From Chloroflexota bacterium (GTDB lineage: Bacteria > Chloroflexota > JAHJIN01), in NCBI GenBank assembly GCA_018823415.1, contig JAHJIN010000154.1, positions 1 through 56,170 of the forward strand: a stretch of DNA of 56,170 bases. Reading direction: 5' to 3'. The notes below the pieces were generated by a model, which was not told the origin of the DNA, ran no database searches, and worked only from the letters and a program-made list of their open reading frames with translations. Numbering within the stretch: position 1 is the stretch's first letter; each line of letters starts with the position of its first letter. Both the position numbers and the translations under genes were made by a program. Positions 33,897 through 42,340 of this stretch are shown here, piece by piece.

Positions 33897-35333
33897 CTAC
33901 TCCTCGTCGGGCGGGGTGCGCAGCCAGCCCAGGCGATTGAGGAGCCGGGCCAGTAGCAGCGAGCCCACGAACACTACCACGACAGCCGCCACGACGCCGG
34001 CCAACTGGGCATTGATCTGGGCAGGATCGCCCGCGAATCCCTCGGCCGGGAACAGGCCGGTGATGCCTTGCCCGCCGGCCCCCAGGTAGACCTGTGGTCC
34101 CACGCCGTTCCAGCCCGCGCCGTGGGTGCCGTCAGCTAGCAGGCCCACCGCCAGCAAGCCCCACAGGCCGCCCAGCCCATACGCGGCGACCAGGCCGGTC
34201 CGGTCGGGCAGGCGCAGCATCCGGTCCACGACAAAAGTCCCCAGGCAGGCCAGCGCGCCCGCCACCAGGCCGATGAGCATCGCCGCGGCCGGCGTCACGA
34301 ACGGCCCGCTGGCAAGGATGGCCGCCAGGCCCGCCAGCAGGCCCCGCACGCCCAGTGCCACGTCCAGCCGCCGCGCCGTGAAACCCATGTACACGAACCC
34401 GGCGGCCCCGCCGCTCAACGCTGCGGCCAGGATATTGACCAGGGTCAGCGACATGCGCGCGTCGGTCAGGGCAAAATGGCCCAGTGTCAACGCCAGGCCG
34501 CCCACCAGCACCATCAAGCCCCCGGCCGCCAGCCACGATTCGTCGCCGCGCGGCGGTGCCTCGTCCGGGTCCGCGTGCGTGCCCAGGGTCGCCAGAAGCG
34601 CGAATGCCGCTAGCGCCCCGGCGCCCACGATCACGCCACTCCCGGCAAAGTCCACATAGCCATGCCCGGCACCCAGAGTGTGCCCCAGTTGCGAGAGCCA
34701 GCCCCGGCCCCAGGCCCAGTTGCCCAGCAGGGGAAACACGAACGCCCCCCACAGCAATGCCAGAAGCAGCGCTGCCCCATTCCGCACGCGCCGGCCTCGG
34801 TCGCCGGTCCAGGCCGCCAGGACTGCCACTGGGATGCTCACGGTAGCCAGCATCAGGGTTAGTTGGAAGAAAAAGAACGCCAGCACGTTCGGCTCATCGA
34901 GGTCGCGCAACAAGAACCCGGTGGTGCCGGCGATCCCCCAGCCTTCGCCCCAGAAGCGATGGAGCGGGAACCATTCGGCCTGGAGGGCCTCGCCGCCGCC
35001 CAGAACCGGGATGCTGCCAATGCCGCCGTATTCCAGGGCGAACCCGGTGGCAAAATAGCCCAGCACGGCCACCAGGGTGGCGCCCAGCACCAGGCCGGCC
35101 GCACGGCCGCGCTCCTGGCTGGGTGCCCCGGCCACGCCCAATGCCAGGTGCCCCCACGTCAACAGCAGGGTGACAATACCCATGAGCAACAGCCAAGTGC
35201 GATTCAGGTGGGCCAAGAGTTCCGGGTCGATGCCGGTCCCCGGCGGCGGGTCGCCAGCCAGGGCCGGGCTGACCATCAGGAGCGTCGCCAGCAGGCCCAG
35301 TCCGATCCCAGCCATAATGCCATAACGCCGCAT
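33897..35333 (-). CDS. Ammonium transporter (Amt)-fold protein lacking the twin histidines
   Basis: 478 residues: signal-like N-terminus (MAGIGL..SPALA) and eleven predicted TM helices in the Amt arrangement. DFAG is conserved (the Asp of AmtB D160). In AmtB the next eight residues lead to pore H168; here that place is Val (DFAGSGVIV). H318 (FGVHGVGG) is Tyr here (AAYGLGGLWG). Both pore histidines needed for ammonium conduction are thus absent, so the function may be sensing or another substrate. The start at 35333 is six bases after GGAGG; an ATG two codons earlier abuts the RBS. No glnB/glnK is adjacent. Confidence 0.85.
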   Translation of the reverse strand: MRRYGIMAGIGLGLLATLLMVSPALAGDPPPGTGIDPELLAHLNRTWLLLMGIVTLLLTWGHLALGVAGAPSQERGRAAGLVLGATLVAVLGYFATGFALEYGGIGSIPVLGGGEALQAEWFPLHRFWGEGWGIAGTTGFLLRDLDEPNVLAFFFFQLTLMLATVSIPVAVLAAWTGDRGRRVRNGAALLLALLWGAFVFPLLGNWAWGRGWLSQLGHTLGAGHGYVDFAGSGVIVGAGALAAFALLATLGTHADPDEAPPRGDESWLAAGGLMVLVGGLALTLGHFALTDARMSLTLVNILAAALSGGAAGFVYMGFTARRLDVALGVRGLLAGLAAILASGPFVTPAAAMLIGLVAGALACLGTFVVDRMLRLPDRTGLVAAYGLGGLWGLLAVGLLADGTHGAGWNGVGPQVYLGAGGQGITGLFPAEGFAGDPAQINAQLAGVVAAVVVVFVGSLLLARLLNRLGWLRTPPDEE

Positions 35334-35383
35334 GTGCATCCTCCACTCCAGAGCGATAGCGCGGATCTGTTCTATCTGGAGGG

Positions 35384-35412
35384 ATTATAGCCGGGCCATG
35401 ATGCGCCGTCAA
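35384..35412 (-). promoter_or_regulatory. Sigma70-like promoter of the Amt-like/GNAT operon
   Basis: On the minus strand: TTGACG (35407-35412), a 17-nt spacer and TATAAT (35384-35389). The leader is about 45 nt. Confidence 0.75.
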
Positions 35413-35431
35413 GCGCCTGATCGCGGCGATC

Positions 35432-35467
35432 AAAAAAAGCGGCCACCGTGAGGTCACGATGGCCGCA
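35432..35467 (-). terminator. Rho-independent terminator of the HAAS-like gene
   Basis: On the minus strand, a GC-rich stem of about 13 bp with one or two mismatches (35439-35467) is followed by a run of seven T's (35432-35438). It closes the 35497-36516 gene before the Amt promoter. Confidence 0.8.
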
Positions 35468-35496
35468 GAACGGGGGCCGGGAACAATCAAGGCAAC

Positions 35497-36516
35497 TCAG
35501 CCAGCCACCAGCCGCGCGCGCCACTGGCCCCAGCCCCACCGCGCCGCCGAGATGGCCAGCGCGGCCAGCACCGGGCACACGCTGAGGAATGCAAAGTAAA
35601 AGCTGCTGTCTGAACGACCGTGAGTGGCTTGCCAGTCCCACCAGATGGTACCGACCCCCAGAATGGCGATGACGTTCAGGATCAGGGCCAGCGCAGTCAG
35701 GCTCCAGCGCTGCACCGGGCTACTGCGGGCGATCAGGTAGAGCAATGCCCCCTGCATCAGCCCCAACGGCAGCACTAACAGGGCCACGTCAAAGCGTTGG
35801 AGTGGCAAGGCCCGGGCGTTGGTGACGAGGCTCTGGGCAAAGATCATGCTCATGGTCAGACCGGCCAGCAGGCCGCTGCGCAGGTCGCGCCACGCCATGA
35901 GCACCAGCGGCAGCAATATCCAGGCCAGCAGGATCAAGGCCACGAGCAGTTCGAGCAGGGCATTGTTCAGCGGTGGAGCATCTTCGCCCAGGCCGATGAG
36001 CAGCCCCATACCGGCCACCGCTATCGTACTCAGCCAGGGACCGGCCCATAGTGGTAATCGCCGCAACAGGGCGACCAGCGCGCCCCCGGCCAGGGTCAGC
36101 CCGGTCAGCGCGATGATGATGAGCAGCCCGGCCCCGAGTATCCCGGCATCCGGCTGCCAGGCCTGCCAGGCCGGCGTGGTGCCGCCGATGGCCAGCGGCG
36201 CGCGCGAGATAAAGAACAGCAGACTGATCCCCGATCCCAGGGCCAGCAGGACCGGCGGGATGGCTGCCAGCACCGCGTCCCGGCGGCTGACGCGACCGTG
36301 TACCGCTTGCAGCCGGTCGCCTATTTCCCGGGCCGCGCCGAATTGGTTCGTTGCTTTATTCATGGCCTCTTCCTCTGACACGCCGGCCAGTTGCAGGGCG
36401 CGCACACGATCCTCCAAATGCCCGGCGATCTCGTCCAACAGGTCACGTTTCGTCGCCTCGTCACAATTGCCCAGGGCAACTTGAAACTCGATCAAATATC
36501 CATCCAATGTGATCAT
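35497..36516 (-). CDS. Membrane protein with HAAS/permease-prefix-like N-terminus
   Basis: 339 residues. The first 75 residues form a soluble helical domain (DEATKRDLLDEIAGHLEDRVR, SEEEAMNKATNQFG) of the HAAS or permease-prefix type found with PadR-regulated membrane proteins. About eight TM helices follow (about 85-335). The start at MITLDGYL follows GAGGTG by six bases. The role is unknown. A PadR regulator lies in the next operon upstream (38508-38882), and HAAS proteins often depend on PadR, so they may be functionally linked. Confidence 0.75.
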   Translation of the reverse strand: MITLDGYLIEFQVALGNCDEATKRDLLDEIAGHLEDRVRALQLAGVSEEEAMNKATNQFGAAREIGDRLQAVHGRVSRRDAVLAAIPPVLLALGSGISLLFFISRAPLAIGGTTPAWQAWQPDAGILGAGLLIIIALTGLTLAGGALVALLRRLPLWAGPWLSTIAVAGMGLLIGLGEDAPPLNNALLELLVALILLAWILLPLVLMAWRDLRSGLLAGLTMSMIFAQSLVTNARALPLQRFDVALLVLPLGLMQGALLYLIARSSPVQRWSLTALALILNVIAILGVGTIWWDWQATHGRSDSSFYFAFLSVCPVLAALAISAARWGWGQWRARLVAG

Positions 36517-36581
36517 ATCGCACCTCGCTGTCAGATGATGTTCATTGATATAAAGCAACTACCCGGGCTTGTATTTCCAAC

Positions 36582-37571
36582 TCACTCTCTACATCTTTCG
36601 ACTATGTCCCGAATGGCCTGAATCACCAGCTCGGGGCTTTGAAACTGGGGATAGTGCCCTACCTTGTAAATTCTGATCTCGCTATTCTCGCTTAGCGAGA
36701 GTAACTCGTGCTGCAATTCAAGCCACAGATCATCTAGAATTTGCCCCCGTTCTATAGAAGTGGGCGGTTTGGTTGCTGCAATCACAATCAGTGGCAAATC
36801 GCCGAGATATTTAACCTGTCCCGCTTGTGCCAGCGTGTTTGGCGCTTCAACCTTTTCATCAAACCAGGTCATGCTTGATTCGGGCAAGAACGCCTGCACT
36901 GGATCATACACATCGGGTGGTAGGTTATATACATTACCTTTATAGCGGCCGGGCATTCCCAGACGAGACAAGAGCAGGATCAAGGGTCTGGTATTTCTGT
37001 CTGGGATTTCCGACGTCACGCCATACTCCTCGAATCGCGTGAGCATCTCGGGATGGCTTGACTCTACCAGCACCATGCCGCATACATCGTCAGGATTTTG
37101 CCCCGCGAATATCCTGACATAAGCGCCGCCGAATGCGTGTCCTACCAGCACATAGGGGCCACTTTCTCCGGCCGCATCCAGTACAGCCTTTAGCTCACTG
37201 GCAATCGTCTCGCCATCTCTGGGGAGTGGTCCCGGTTCACTCCACATGATCCCAGCCCTATCATAGCTGCATGCGCGTGTAAATTCCCCTACCTCGTCTT
37301 GGACAGAATCCCAGCTTAACGACCCATACTGGTCAAGGTCGGATTCAAAGACCACCGTTGGGCTCCCGCTTCCCACACAGTATAAATGGATATCATGGGT
37401 TTCGAGGCTCACCATTTGACCTGGTGGAGGGTACTCGGCCCGGTATTTACTTCGAGTGATAGACTCTTGAATCAGCAGATAGGCAATGAGACCTAAAAAG
37501 AGACACAGACCAACCAACAGTACCCGTCCGCCCCAGCGAAGTAGGGCAGCGAGCAGTCTTTGCGCTTTCAT
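36582..37571 (-). CDS. Alpha/beta-hydrolase-fold protein with Ser-to-Ala nucleophile position
   Basis: 329 residues with an N-terminal TM anchor (about 13-33) and an alpha/beta-hydrolase domain outside or at the membrane. The nucleophile elbow reads VGHAFGG instead of VGHSFGG (codon GCA), so the catalytic Ser is missing, while the C-terminal GHYPQ His is kept. DRAGIMWSEPGP is typical of the family. The gene is visibly more AT-rich than its neighbours, which hints at transfer. It starts after AGGAGA. Either a binding/scaffold pseudo-enzyme or a single-base error in the assembly is possible. Confidence 0.82.
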   Translation of the reverse strand: MKAQRLLAALLRWGGRVLLVGLCLFLGLIAYLLIQESITRSKYRAEYPPPGQMVSLETHDIHLYCVGSGSPTVVFESDLDQYGSLSWDSVQDEVGEFTRACSYDRAGIMWSEPGPLPRDGETIASELKAVLDAAGESGPYVLVGHAFGGAYVRIFAGQNPDDVCGMVLVESSHPEMLTRFEEYGVTSEIPDRNTRPLILLLSRLGMPGRYKGNVYNLPPDVYDPVQAFLPESSMTWFDEKVEAPNTLAQAGQVKYLGDLPLIVIAATKPPTSIERGQILDDLWLELQHELLSLSENSEIRIYKVGHYPQFQSPELVIQAIRDIVERCRE

Positions 37572-37626
37572 CGGCTTATTCTCCTGTCTTGTCCCAATTG
37601 CTGTTGCCGCCTACTGCTACTGCTCC

Positions 37627-38511
37627 TCATTGCAGGCTGGCTCGCCGCGCGGCGAGGCGTACACGCAACCAGGTGAGCCCCACCGCCAATACCGCCGCGC
37701 TGAGCCAAATTGCGATCTGGAGTGCCACGTTGCGGGCGAAAAAGTTGTCCAGGTCGCTAATATAGTAATAGCCGTCGGTAAAGCCAACGTGATGCGCCAG
37801 GGGCATCAGCAGGTAGGCCACGCACAACCCGGTCGCGAACACTGCCGTTGCGCCGGGGATGGGCCAGCGCCGCCAGGCGATAACGCCGGTCACGATGAAC
37901 AGTAATATCACGCCGGCGACGAGGTTCGCAGCCATCCCCTGCACATACCATATCGCGCCCCGCGCCAGCCACCGCTCCACCCGTTCCAGCGCGATAGCGC
38001 TCAGGAGTATCAATGTCAATCCCAGCCCGTCAAAGGTCAGCAGAACGAGTTGGCCGGGGTGCTCCTCTGCCACTCGGCCCGGCAGCAGGGCCAATGCCAG
38101 GCCCACCAGTGTGGCACATGTGACCTGCACCGCATTCCACGCCGGCAGCGTCGGTTGGTTGACGGTCATGGTGATGGCGGGCACGCCGACGAGCAGTGGC
38201 CCCGCGCACAGCACCCACACCTGCCACCACGCCGGGGCGCAATAGTTCTTCACCAGTCGTCCCAGCAGCCAGTTCGCCGTCGCATAGAGCACCATGACTG
38301 CCCCGCCGACGACCAGCCCGGCCATCCAGTAGCGGCTGCTGGTCACGATGCTAAACGGCGACGTATCCGGGTACAACGGCCCCATGTCGTGGTAGTAGAG
38401 AAAGACGATATACCGATCAGCGATGGCGAACCAGTAAAAGAACGACCAAAGTACCAGCGTGGTGATAGGCAAGGCGTACAGCAGGGCCAAACGCCAGGAT
38501 CGGGCGGTCAT
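37627..38511 (-). CDS. Seven-TM membrane protein in PadR operon, unknown
   Basis: 294 residues with about seven to eight hydrophobic helices and short loops. The N-terminal loop YHDMGPLYPDTSPF and the loop GFTDGYYYISDLDNFFARN are probably outside. No family recognised. The ATG overlaps the PadR stop by 4 nt (ATGA), so expression is coupled to the regulator. The longer open frame upstream is the regulator read in another frame. It is the last gene of a three-gene operon driven from 39870-39898. Confidence 0.75.
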   Translation of the reverse strand: MTARSWRLALLYALPITTLVLWSFFYWFAIADRYIVFLYYHDMGPLYPDTSPFSIVTSSRYWMAGLVVGGAVMVLYATANWLLGRLVKNYCAPAWWQVWVLCAGPLLVGVPAITMTVNQPTLPAWNAVQVTCATLVGLALALLPGRVAEEHPGQLVLLTFDGLGLTLILLSAIALERVERWLARGAIWYVQGMAANLVAGVILLFIVTGVIAWRRWPIPGATAVFATGLCVAYLLMPLAHHVGFTDGYYYISDLDNFFARNVALQIAIWLSAAVLAVGLTWLRVRLAARRASLQ

Positions 38512-38882
38512 ACCGGGCTCCCGGCGGTGATGATTGGCTGGGCTTCCATACCGTCTCCATCGCCGATGAGACCCAGTAACTGAGCCGCAAAGGTCTGCCA
38601 CTCGGCCACGGAATCCGCCAGGACCCGATGCCCCTTGGCTGTGATGAGGTAATACTTGCGGCGGCGCGCGCCCTGGCCGGCGCGCCACTCGCTGTGCACC
38701 AGGCCATCTTCTTCCATCTGGTGCAGGGCTGGGTAGAGCAGGCCCTCCTTCATCTGGAAATAGCCCTTGCTCCGGGCCTCCAACTCCCGGGCGATCTGGT
38801 AGCCGTACATGGGCTCTTCGTTGAGCAGTGTGAGGATGAGGGTCTCGGTGCTGCCCTTGCGTAGTTGTTGCTTGAGCTTCAT
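38508..38882 (-). CDS. PadR-family transcriptional regulator
   Basis: 124 residues. The winged-helix core runs LILTLLNEEPMYGYQIARELE, then GLLYPALHQMEEDGLVHSEW and RRRKYYLITAKG, the three PadR landmarks, and a C-terminal dimerisation helix follows (about 88-112). PadR proteins repress their own operon and are released by ligands. The start overlaps the stop of the preceding membrane gene and the stop overlaps the following one, 4 nt each. A palindrome over the operon promoter's -10 (39869-39878) is a candidate operator. Confidence 0.93.
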   Translation of the reverse strand: MKLKQQLRKGSTETLILTLLNEEPMYGYQIARELEARSKGYFQMKEGLLYPALHQMEEDGLVHSEWRAGQGARRRKYYLITAKGHRVLADSVAEWQTFAAQLLGLIGDGDGMEAQPIITAGSPV

Positions 38883-39832
38883 AACGCCAACCTCCGTTCG
38901 CGACTGAAATACCGTTTCGAGTAAGCGATCAGGCCCCACGTGATGAGCAAGGGCAGGCCAAAGAACACGGCCAGGTGCATGCCTTGCAGGGACACGTTTT
39001 GCAGGACATCCGCTTCCGCCGGCGCAAACCGCATCTGGCCCACGATCTCGGGCAGGCTGGATCGGGCAAACGTGACGATGGTGGAGACGGCCAGCAGGCC
39101 AAAGAAGGCCAGCGAACCCCACCAGGCCCAGGTTTGCAGCCGGAGCAGGCCCCAGAGCAACGCGCCCACGCCCAGGATGGCGATATCGATCAGCAGGATA
39201 CCCTCGAACTCGTACACAAACACGCCAAACACTGGGAATATGCCGTTGAACAGGATGGGCACGTGCAGCGCGACGATGTAGAACAGGCACAGCACGATCA
39301 ATGCCAGCACGGGCAGGGGGATTTTTTCAAGCGCGTGCGACTGTGGGTCCCGGGCCTCGAATATCGTCCGCACGCGCTGGCTGCGATAGAACCAGACGAG
39401 CAGGGCTGGGATTACCGGGTACATGAGCGCCAGGACCGGGAGCATGAGCAGCGCATCGGTCACGGCCGGGTCTTTGGAGGTCAGGAACACGAGCATGAAT
39501 ACGATGGTGATGGGTGCGCCTACCACGAGCCAGGCCCCGGTCAGGGCCAGGGTCAGCGGTCGGACCCAGCGCCGGAGCCACAGATGCCCATAGCCCGCGA
39601 TGATGAGCGTCAGCCCGATGGCGTAGTAGCCCATGATCTGGCTGGCGATGTTGCCAAACATAAAGGAGCCAAACCCAAAGCCCTCGTAATAGAATCGCCC
39701 GCCCTCGGAAAAGAGATAGAAGACAACCATCTCGGCTGGCCCCAGGGCCAGAATGCCCACGCCGGCCAGCAGCACGATAGCGCCAACCAGGCGCATGATC
39801 CAACTCGTGACCCGGTGCGGTGTTGTGTCCAT
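38879..39832 (-). CDS. Polytopic membrane protein in PadR operon, unknown
   Basis: 317 residues with about eight TM helices: a pair at 15-95, others to about 155, a charged cytosolic loop (160-180, RSQRVRTIFEARDPQSHALEK) and four more to 310. No named family recognised. The start at 39832 is six bases after GGGAG; an ATG four codons earlier is less well placed. It is the first gene after the promoter and overlaps the PadR start by 4 nt, so regulator and two membrane proteins form one transcription unit. Confidence 0.75.
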   Translation of the reverse strand: MDTTPHRVTSWIMRLVGAIVLLAGVGILALGPAEMVVFYLFSEGGRFYYEGFGFGSFMFGNIASQIMGYYAIGLTLIIAGYGHLWLRRWVRPLTLALTGAWLVVGAPITIVFMLVFLTSKDPAVTDALLMLPVLALMYPVIPALLVWFYRSQRVRTIFEARDPQSHALEKIPLPVLALIVLCLFYIVALHVPILFNGIFPVFGVFVYEFEGILLIDIAILGVGALLWGLLRLQTWAWWGSLAFFGLLAVSTIVTFARSSLPEIVGQMRFAPAEADVLQNVSLQGMHLAVFFGLPLLITWGLIAYSKRYFSRERRLAL

Positions 39833-39868
39833 GATCGCTCCCACCTTTTACCTATATTTCCTATGCAT

Positions 39869-39898
39869 TAGTATACTATAGCTTGGCTGGGGCGTCAA
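39869..39898 (-). promoter_or_regulatory. Promoter of the PadR operon with palindrome over the -10
   Basis: On the minus strand: TTGACG (39893-39898), a 17-nt spacer and TATACT (39870-39875). The perfect 10-bp palindrome TAGTATACTA (39869-39878) covers the -10 box. This is a plausible PadR operator for autoregulation. Confidence 0.7.
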
Positions 39899-40050
39899 GT
39901 AAGAAGGGGAATCAGGCGAGCGGGTCACAGGGACGCGATCTGGAGCAAGCTTGGCAGAGGAGGCGTACTTGGCTGGGCGCGAGGCAAATCGATGATTTGC
40001 CTTATGATGCCGGGAGCTACGTTGGTTCAGTTCGCCATAGACCAGTTTTC

Positions 40051-40106
40051 CCACAGAGGCGCAACGCAGCATCGAGAAAACTCGGCGCTCTCTGCGCCTC
40101 TGCGGT
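40051..40106. repeat. Dispersed palindromic repeat (CAGAGGCGCA...TGCGCCTCTG)
   Basis: 10-bp inverted arms CAGAGGCGCA (about 40055-40064) and TGCGCCTCTG (about 40096-40105) flank a short core. Similar 'agaggcgcaga...tctgcgcctctgcgg' sequences are scattered in many environmental bacterial genomes. It does not code. Confidence 0.6.
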
Positions 40107-40146
40107 GAAATCCCCGCTCGACGGACGAGAGTTCTGCTAATGGCGA

Positions 40147-41361
40147 CTACCCGGCCGGCGCCGGGGCAGCGCGCCGGCCACGCAGGGTCCAGGTCAGCAG
40201 CACAAAGCCCAACACCGAAGTCAGCCCCAGCACCAGTCCCCCATACCAGATGGCAACCGGCGCCACGTTGTCGCTCAGGAACCCGCCGATGACCGGCGCC
40301 ACGCCAAAAGACACCCCCCAGGTGAGGCCAAAGATGCTCATGTAGCGGCCGCGCATGGCGGGAGGCGCCAGGTTGGCCGTGAGCGTGCTGGCCGTGGGCA
40401 CCATGATCATCTCGCCCAGTGTCACTATCGCCATGCTCACCAGGAACATGTAGAAACTGGAGCCCCAGGCCACGCTGCCCACGCCCAGGGCGTAGAACAT
40501 CGCACCCACGGCCATCACCGGCAGGTGGGGCAGGCGCCGGGTAAAGCGCGTGATCAGATATTGCAGCGTGACCACCATGCCGGCGTTCAAGGTCAGCAGG
40601 AACCCGAGCTGGCTCTCTGGCACGCCATAGCTTTCTTTGGCGTACAGGGTCAGATACAGGAAAATCAGCGTGGCACAGCAGCCGGTCAGTGTATAGGCGG
40701 CGCAAAAGGCCAGGAAGGGCCGGTCGCGGAGGATCTGGCGATAGCCACCATCGGCCGGGACCGGCTGTCCAGCCTCGCGGCGCGGCAGGGTCTCAGCCAC
40801 AAAAAAGAGGATGAACAGGGCAAAAAAGAACTGTGCCCCGGCGGCGATTTGAAAGGCCAGGGCATACGACACGGCCATGACAAACCCGCCTATGGCCGGC
40901 CCCACGGCCACGCCTACATTATGGCTGGTGCGCAGCAGGGCATAGGCGTCGGGCCGGCGCGCCGGCTCGATGAGGTCGGCGATCATGGCATCGCTGCCCA
41001 CCTGGTACAGTGGCCCAAACGCGCCGCTAATGATCATGAGCACCACCCACAGGGCCAGCGTGTCGGCCACACTCATGACCACCAGCGTGACGCCGGCCAC
41101 CAGCAGGCTGAGCACCATCACCCACTTGCGGCCAAAGCGGTCTACCACCGGCCCGGCGATAAACGTGGTGACCAGCCCGGCCGCCGAGTTCAGGGCGAAC
41201 AGCAAGCCGATCACGGTGATGGACACGGCCATGCGGTCCCGCATATAGATGGTGAGAAAGGGCCAATACATGCTGCTGCCGGTGGCATTGATCAGCCGGC
41301 CCCAGAACAGAAACCAAAAAGAGCGTGGATAGCCCGTGATGATGCGTCTCGATCGAAACAT
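40147..41361 (-). CDS. MFS transporter
   Basis: 404 residues with twelve TM helices in two six-helix halves. The loop 2-3 motif GPVVDRFGRKW is the MFS signature A, and the second half has a weaker copy. Substrate not identifiable; drug or metabolite efflux is common for this subgroup. The start at MFRSRRI (41361) is six bases after GGAG; a longer frame begins 44 codons upstream inside the fabL promoter region. It is divergent from the FabL-like gene, 119 nt apart, so the two could share control. Confidence 0.9.
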   Translation of the reverse strand: MFRSRRIITGYPRSFWFLFWGRLINATGSSMYWPFLTIYMRDRMAVSITVIGLLFALNSAAGLVTTFIAGPVVDRFGRKWVMVLSLLVAGVTLVVMSVADTLALWVVLMIISGAFGPLYQVGSDAMIADLIEPARRPDAYALLRTSHNVGVAVGPAIGGFVMAVSYALAFQIAAGAQFFFALFILFFVAETLPRREAGQPVPADGGYRQILRDRPFLAFCAAYTLTGCCATLIFLYLTLYAKESYGVPESQLGFLLTLNAGMVVTLQYLITRFTRRLPHLPVMAVGAMFYALGVGSVAWGSSFYMFLVSMAIVTLGEMIMVPTASTLTANLAPPAMRGRYMSIFGLTWGVSFGVAPVIGGFLSDNVAPVAIWYGGLVLGLTSVLGFVLLTWTLRGRRAAPAPAG

Positions 41362-41397
41362 GCGTGCTCCAGATGTGAGATGGTGGGCGAGCCCCGG

Positions 41398-41426
41398 TTG
41401 AAACCCCGGCGCCCTTGTGGTACAAT
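41398..41426 (+). promoter_or_regulatory. Sigma70-like promoter of the FabL-like gene
   Basis: TTGAAA (41398-41403), a 17-nt spacer and TACAAT (41421-41426), about 54 nt before the ATG at 41481. Confidence 0.7.
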
Positions 41427-41480
41427 GCCTCCCGTGCGTGCGGATGCGCGGCACGTCAAATAGAATCAGGAGGACAGACA

Positions 41481-42287
41481 ATGACAGAACCATCCGGCGA
41501 ACGATGGGCGCTGATCCTGGGGGCGTCCAGCGGGTTTGGCGCGGCCACTGCCAAAGAACTGGCCCGGCACGGCTACAACATCTTTGGTTTACACCTGGAC
41601 CTCAAGGTGACACTGCCCAAGGCCAAGCAGGTGCAGGCCGACATCGAGGCCCTGGGACGCAAGGCCGTATTTTTCAACACCAATGCTGCCGACGAGGGCA
41701 AACGGAACAAGGTGCTGGACCGCATCCAGGCCATCTTGAACGAAAGCGATCCCCCGGGCACCCTGGGTGTGCTCATGCACTCGCTGGCCTTTGGGACGCT
41801 GCGCTGGTTTGTGCCGCCCGACCCGGCAGAGGCCGTGACCAAGGCCCAGATGGACATGACGCTGGACGTGATGGCCAATTGCCTGATCTACTGGACGCAG
41901 GGGGTCATGTATCGCGGCCTGATGGGCGACGGCGGTCGCATCTTTGCCATGACCAGCGGCGGGTCCACGCGCGTGGTCCCCGACTATGGCCCGGTGTCGG
42001 CGGCCAAGGCCGCGCTAGACAGCCACATTCGCTACCTGAGCTTTGAGCTGGGGGGGCAGGGCATTTGCGTCAACGCCATTCGTGCGGGCGTGACCGATAC
42101 GCCGGCCCTGCGCATCATTCCCAGCGCCGAGTTGATCGTGTCCGAATCGCTCAAGCGCAACCCCACCGGCCGTCTGACCCGGCCGGAAGAAGTGGCCAAG
42201 GTCATCGCGCACCTGTGCCACCCGGACATGGCGCGCATCAATGGCGCCATCATTGTGGTGGATGGCGGCGAGGAAAACGTCGGCTAG
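41481..42287 (+). CDS. Enoyl-ACP reductase-like SDR (FabL type)
   Basis: 268 residues, cytosolic. Probably reduces trans-2-enoyl-ACP in fatty acid synthesis. The Rossmann region is GASSGFGAATA (about 14-24), and the active-site Tyr and Lys are in DYGPVSAAKAAL (Tyr-x6-Lys), the spacing found in FabI and FabL rather than ordinary Tyr-x3-Lys SDRs. GSTRVVPDY, NAIRAGVTDTPAL and a PTGRLTRPEEVAK segment resemble B. subtilis FabL. An AGGAGG precedes the ATG by seven bases. A terminator follows. Other fab genes are absent from the window. Confidence 0.82.
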   Translation: MTEPSGERWALILGASSGFGAATAKELARHGYNIFGLHLDLKVTLPKAKQVQADIEALGRKAVFFNTNAADEGKRNKVLDRIQAILNESDPPGTLGVLMHSLAFGTLRWFVPPDPAEAVTKAQMDMTLDVMANCLIYWTQGVMYRGLMGDGGRIFAMTSGGSTRVVPDYGPVSAAKAALDSHIRYLSFELGGQGICVNAIRAGVTDTPALRIIPSAELIVSESLKRNPTGRLTRPEEVAKVIAHLCHPDMARINGAIIVVDGGEENVG

Positions 42288-42294
42288 ACACAAC

Positions 42295-42325
42295 AGGGGC
42301 GAGGATGGCCTCGCCCCTCTTTTTT
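42295..42325 (+). terminator. Rho-independent terminator
   Basis: A perfect 10-bp stem (42295-42304 with 42309-42318) with a 4-nt loop and a T-run follows the FabL-like stop. The minus-strand amidase ends 15 bases further on. Confidence 0.9.
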
Positions 42326-42340
42326 CGCCTCCAGGCCAGT

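Larger units (their letters stand above)
39833..40146. other. Intergenic region with promoter and palindromic repeat
   Basis: 314 nt between the PadR operon and the MFS gene. It has the PadR promoter (39870-39898) and a dispersed palindrome (40051-40106). Minus-strand open frames here are stop-free by chance; they lack an RBS and run across the repeat. Confidence 0.55.

Noticed and set aside
39848..40705. Minus-strand frame upstream of the PadR operon
   Set aside because: It reads through the palindromic repeat and out of frame through the MFS gene, with no RBS or domain.
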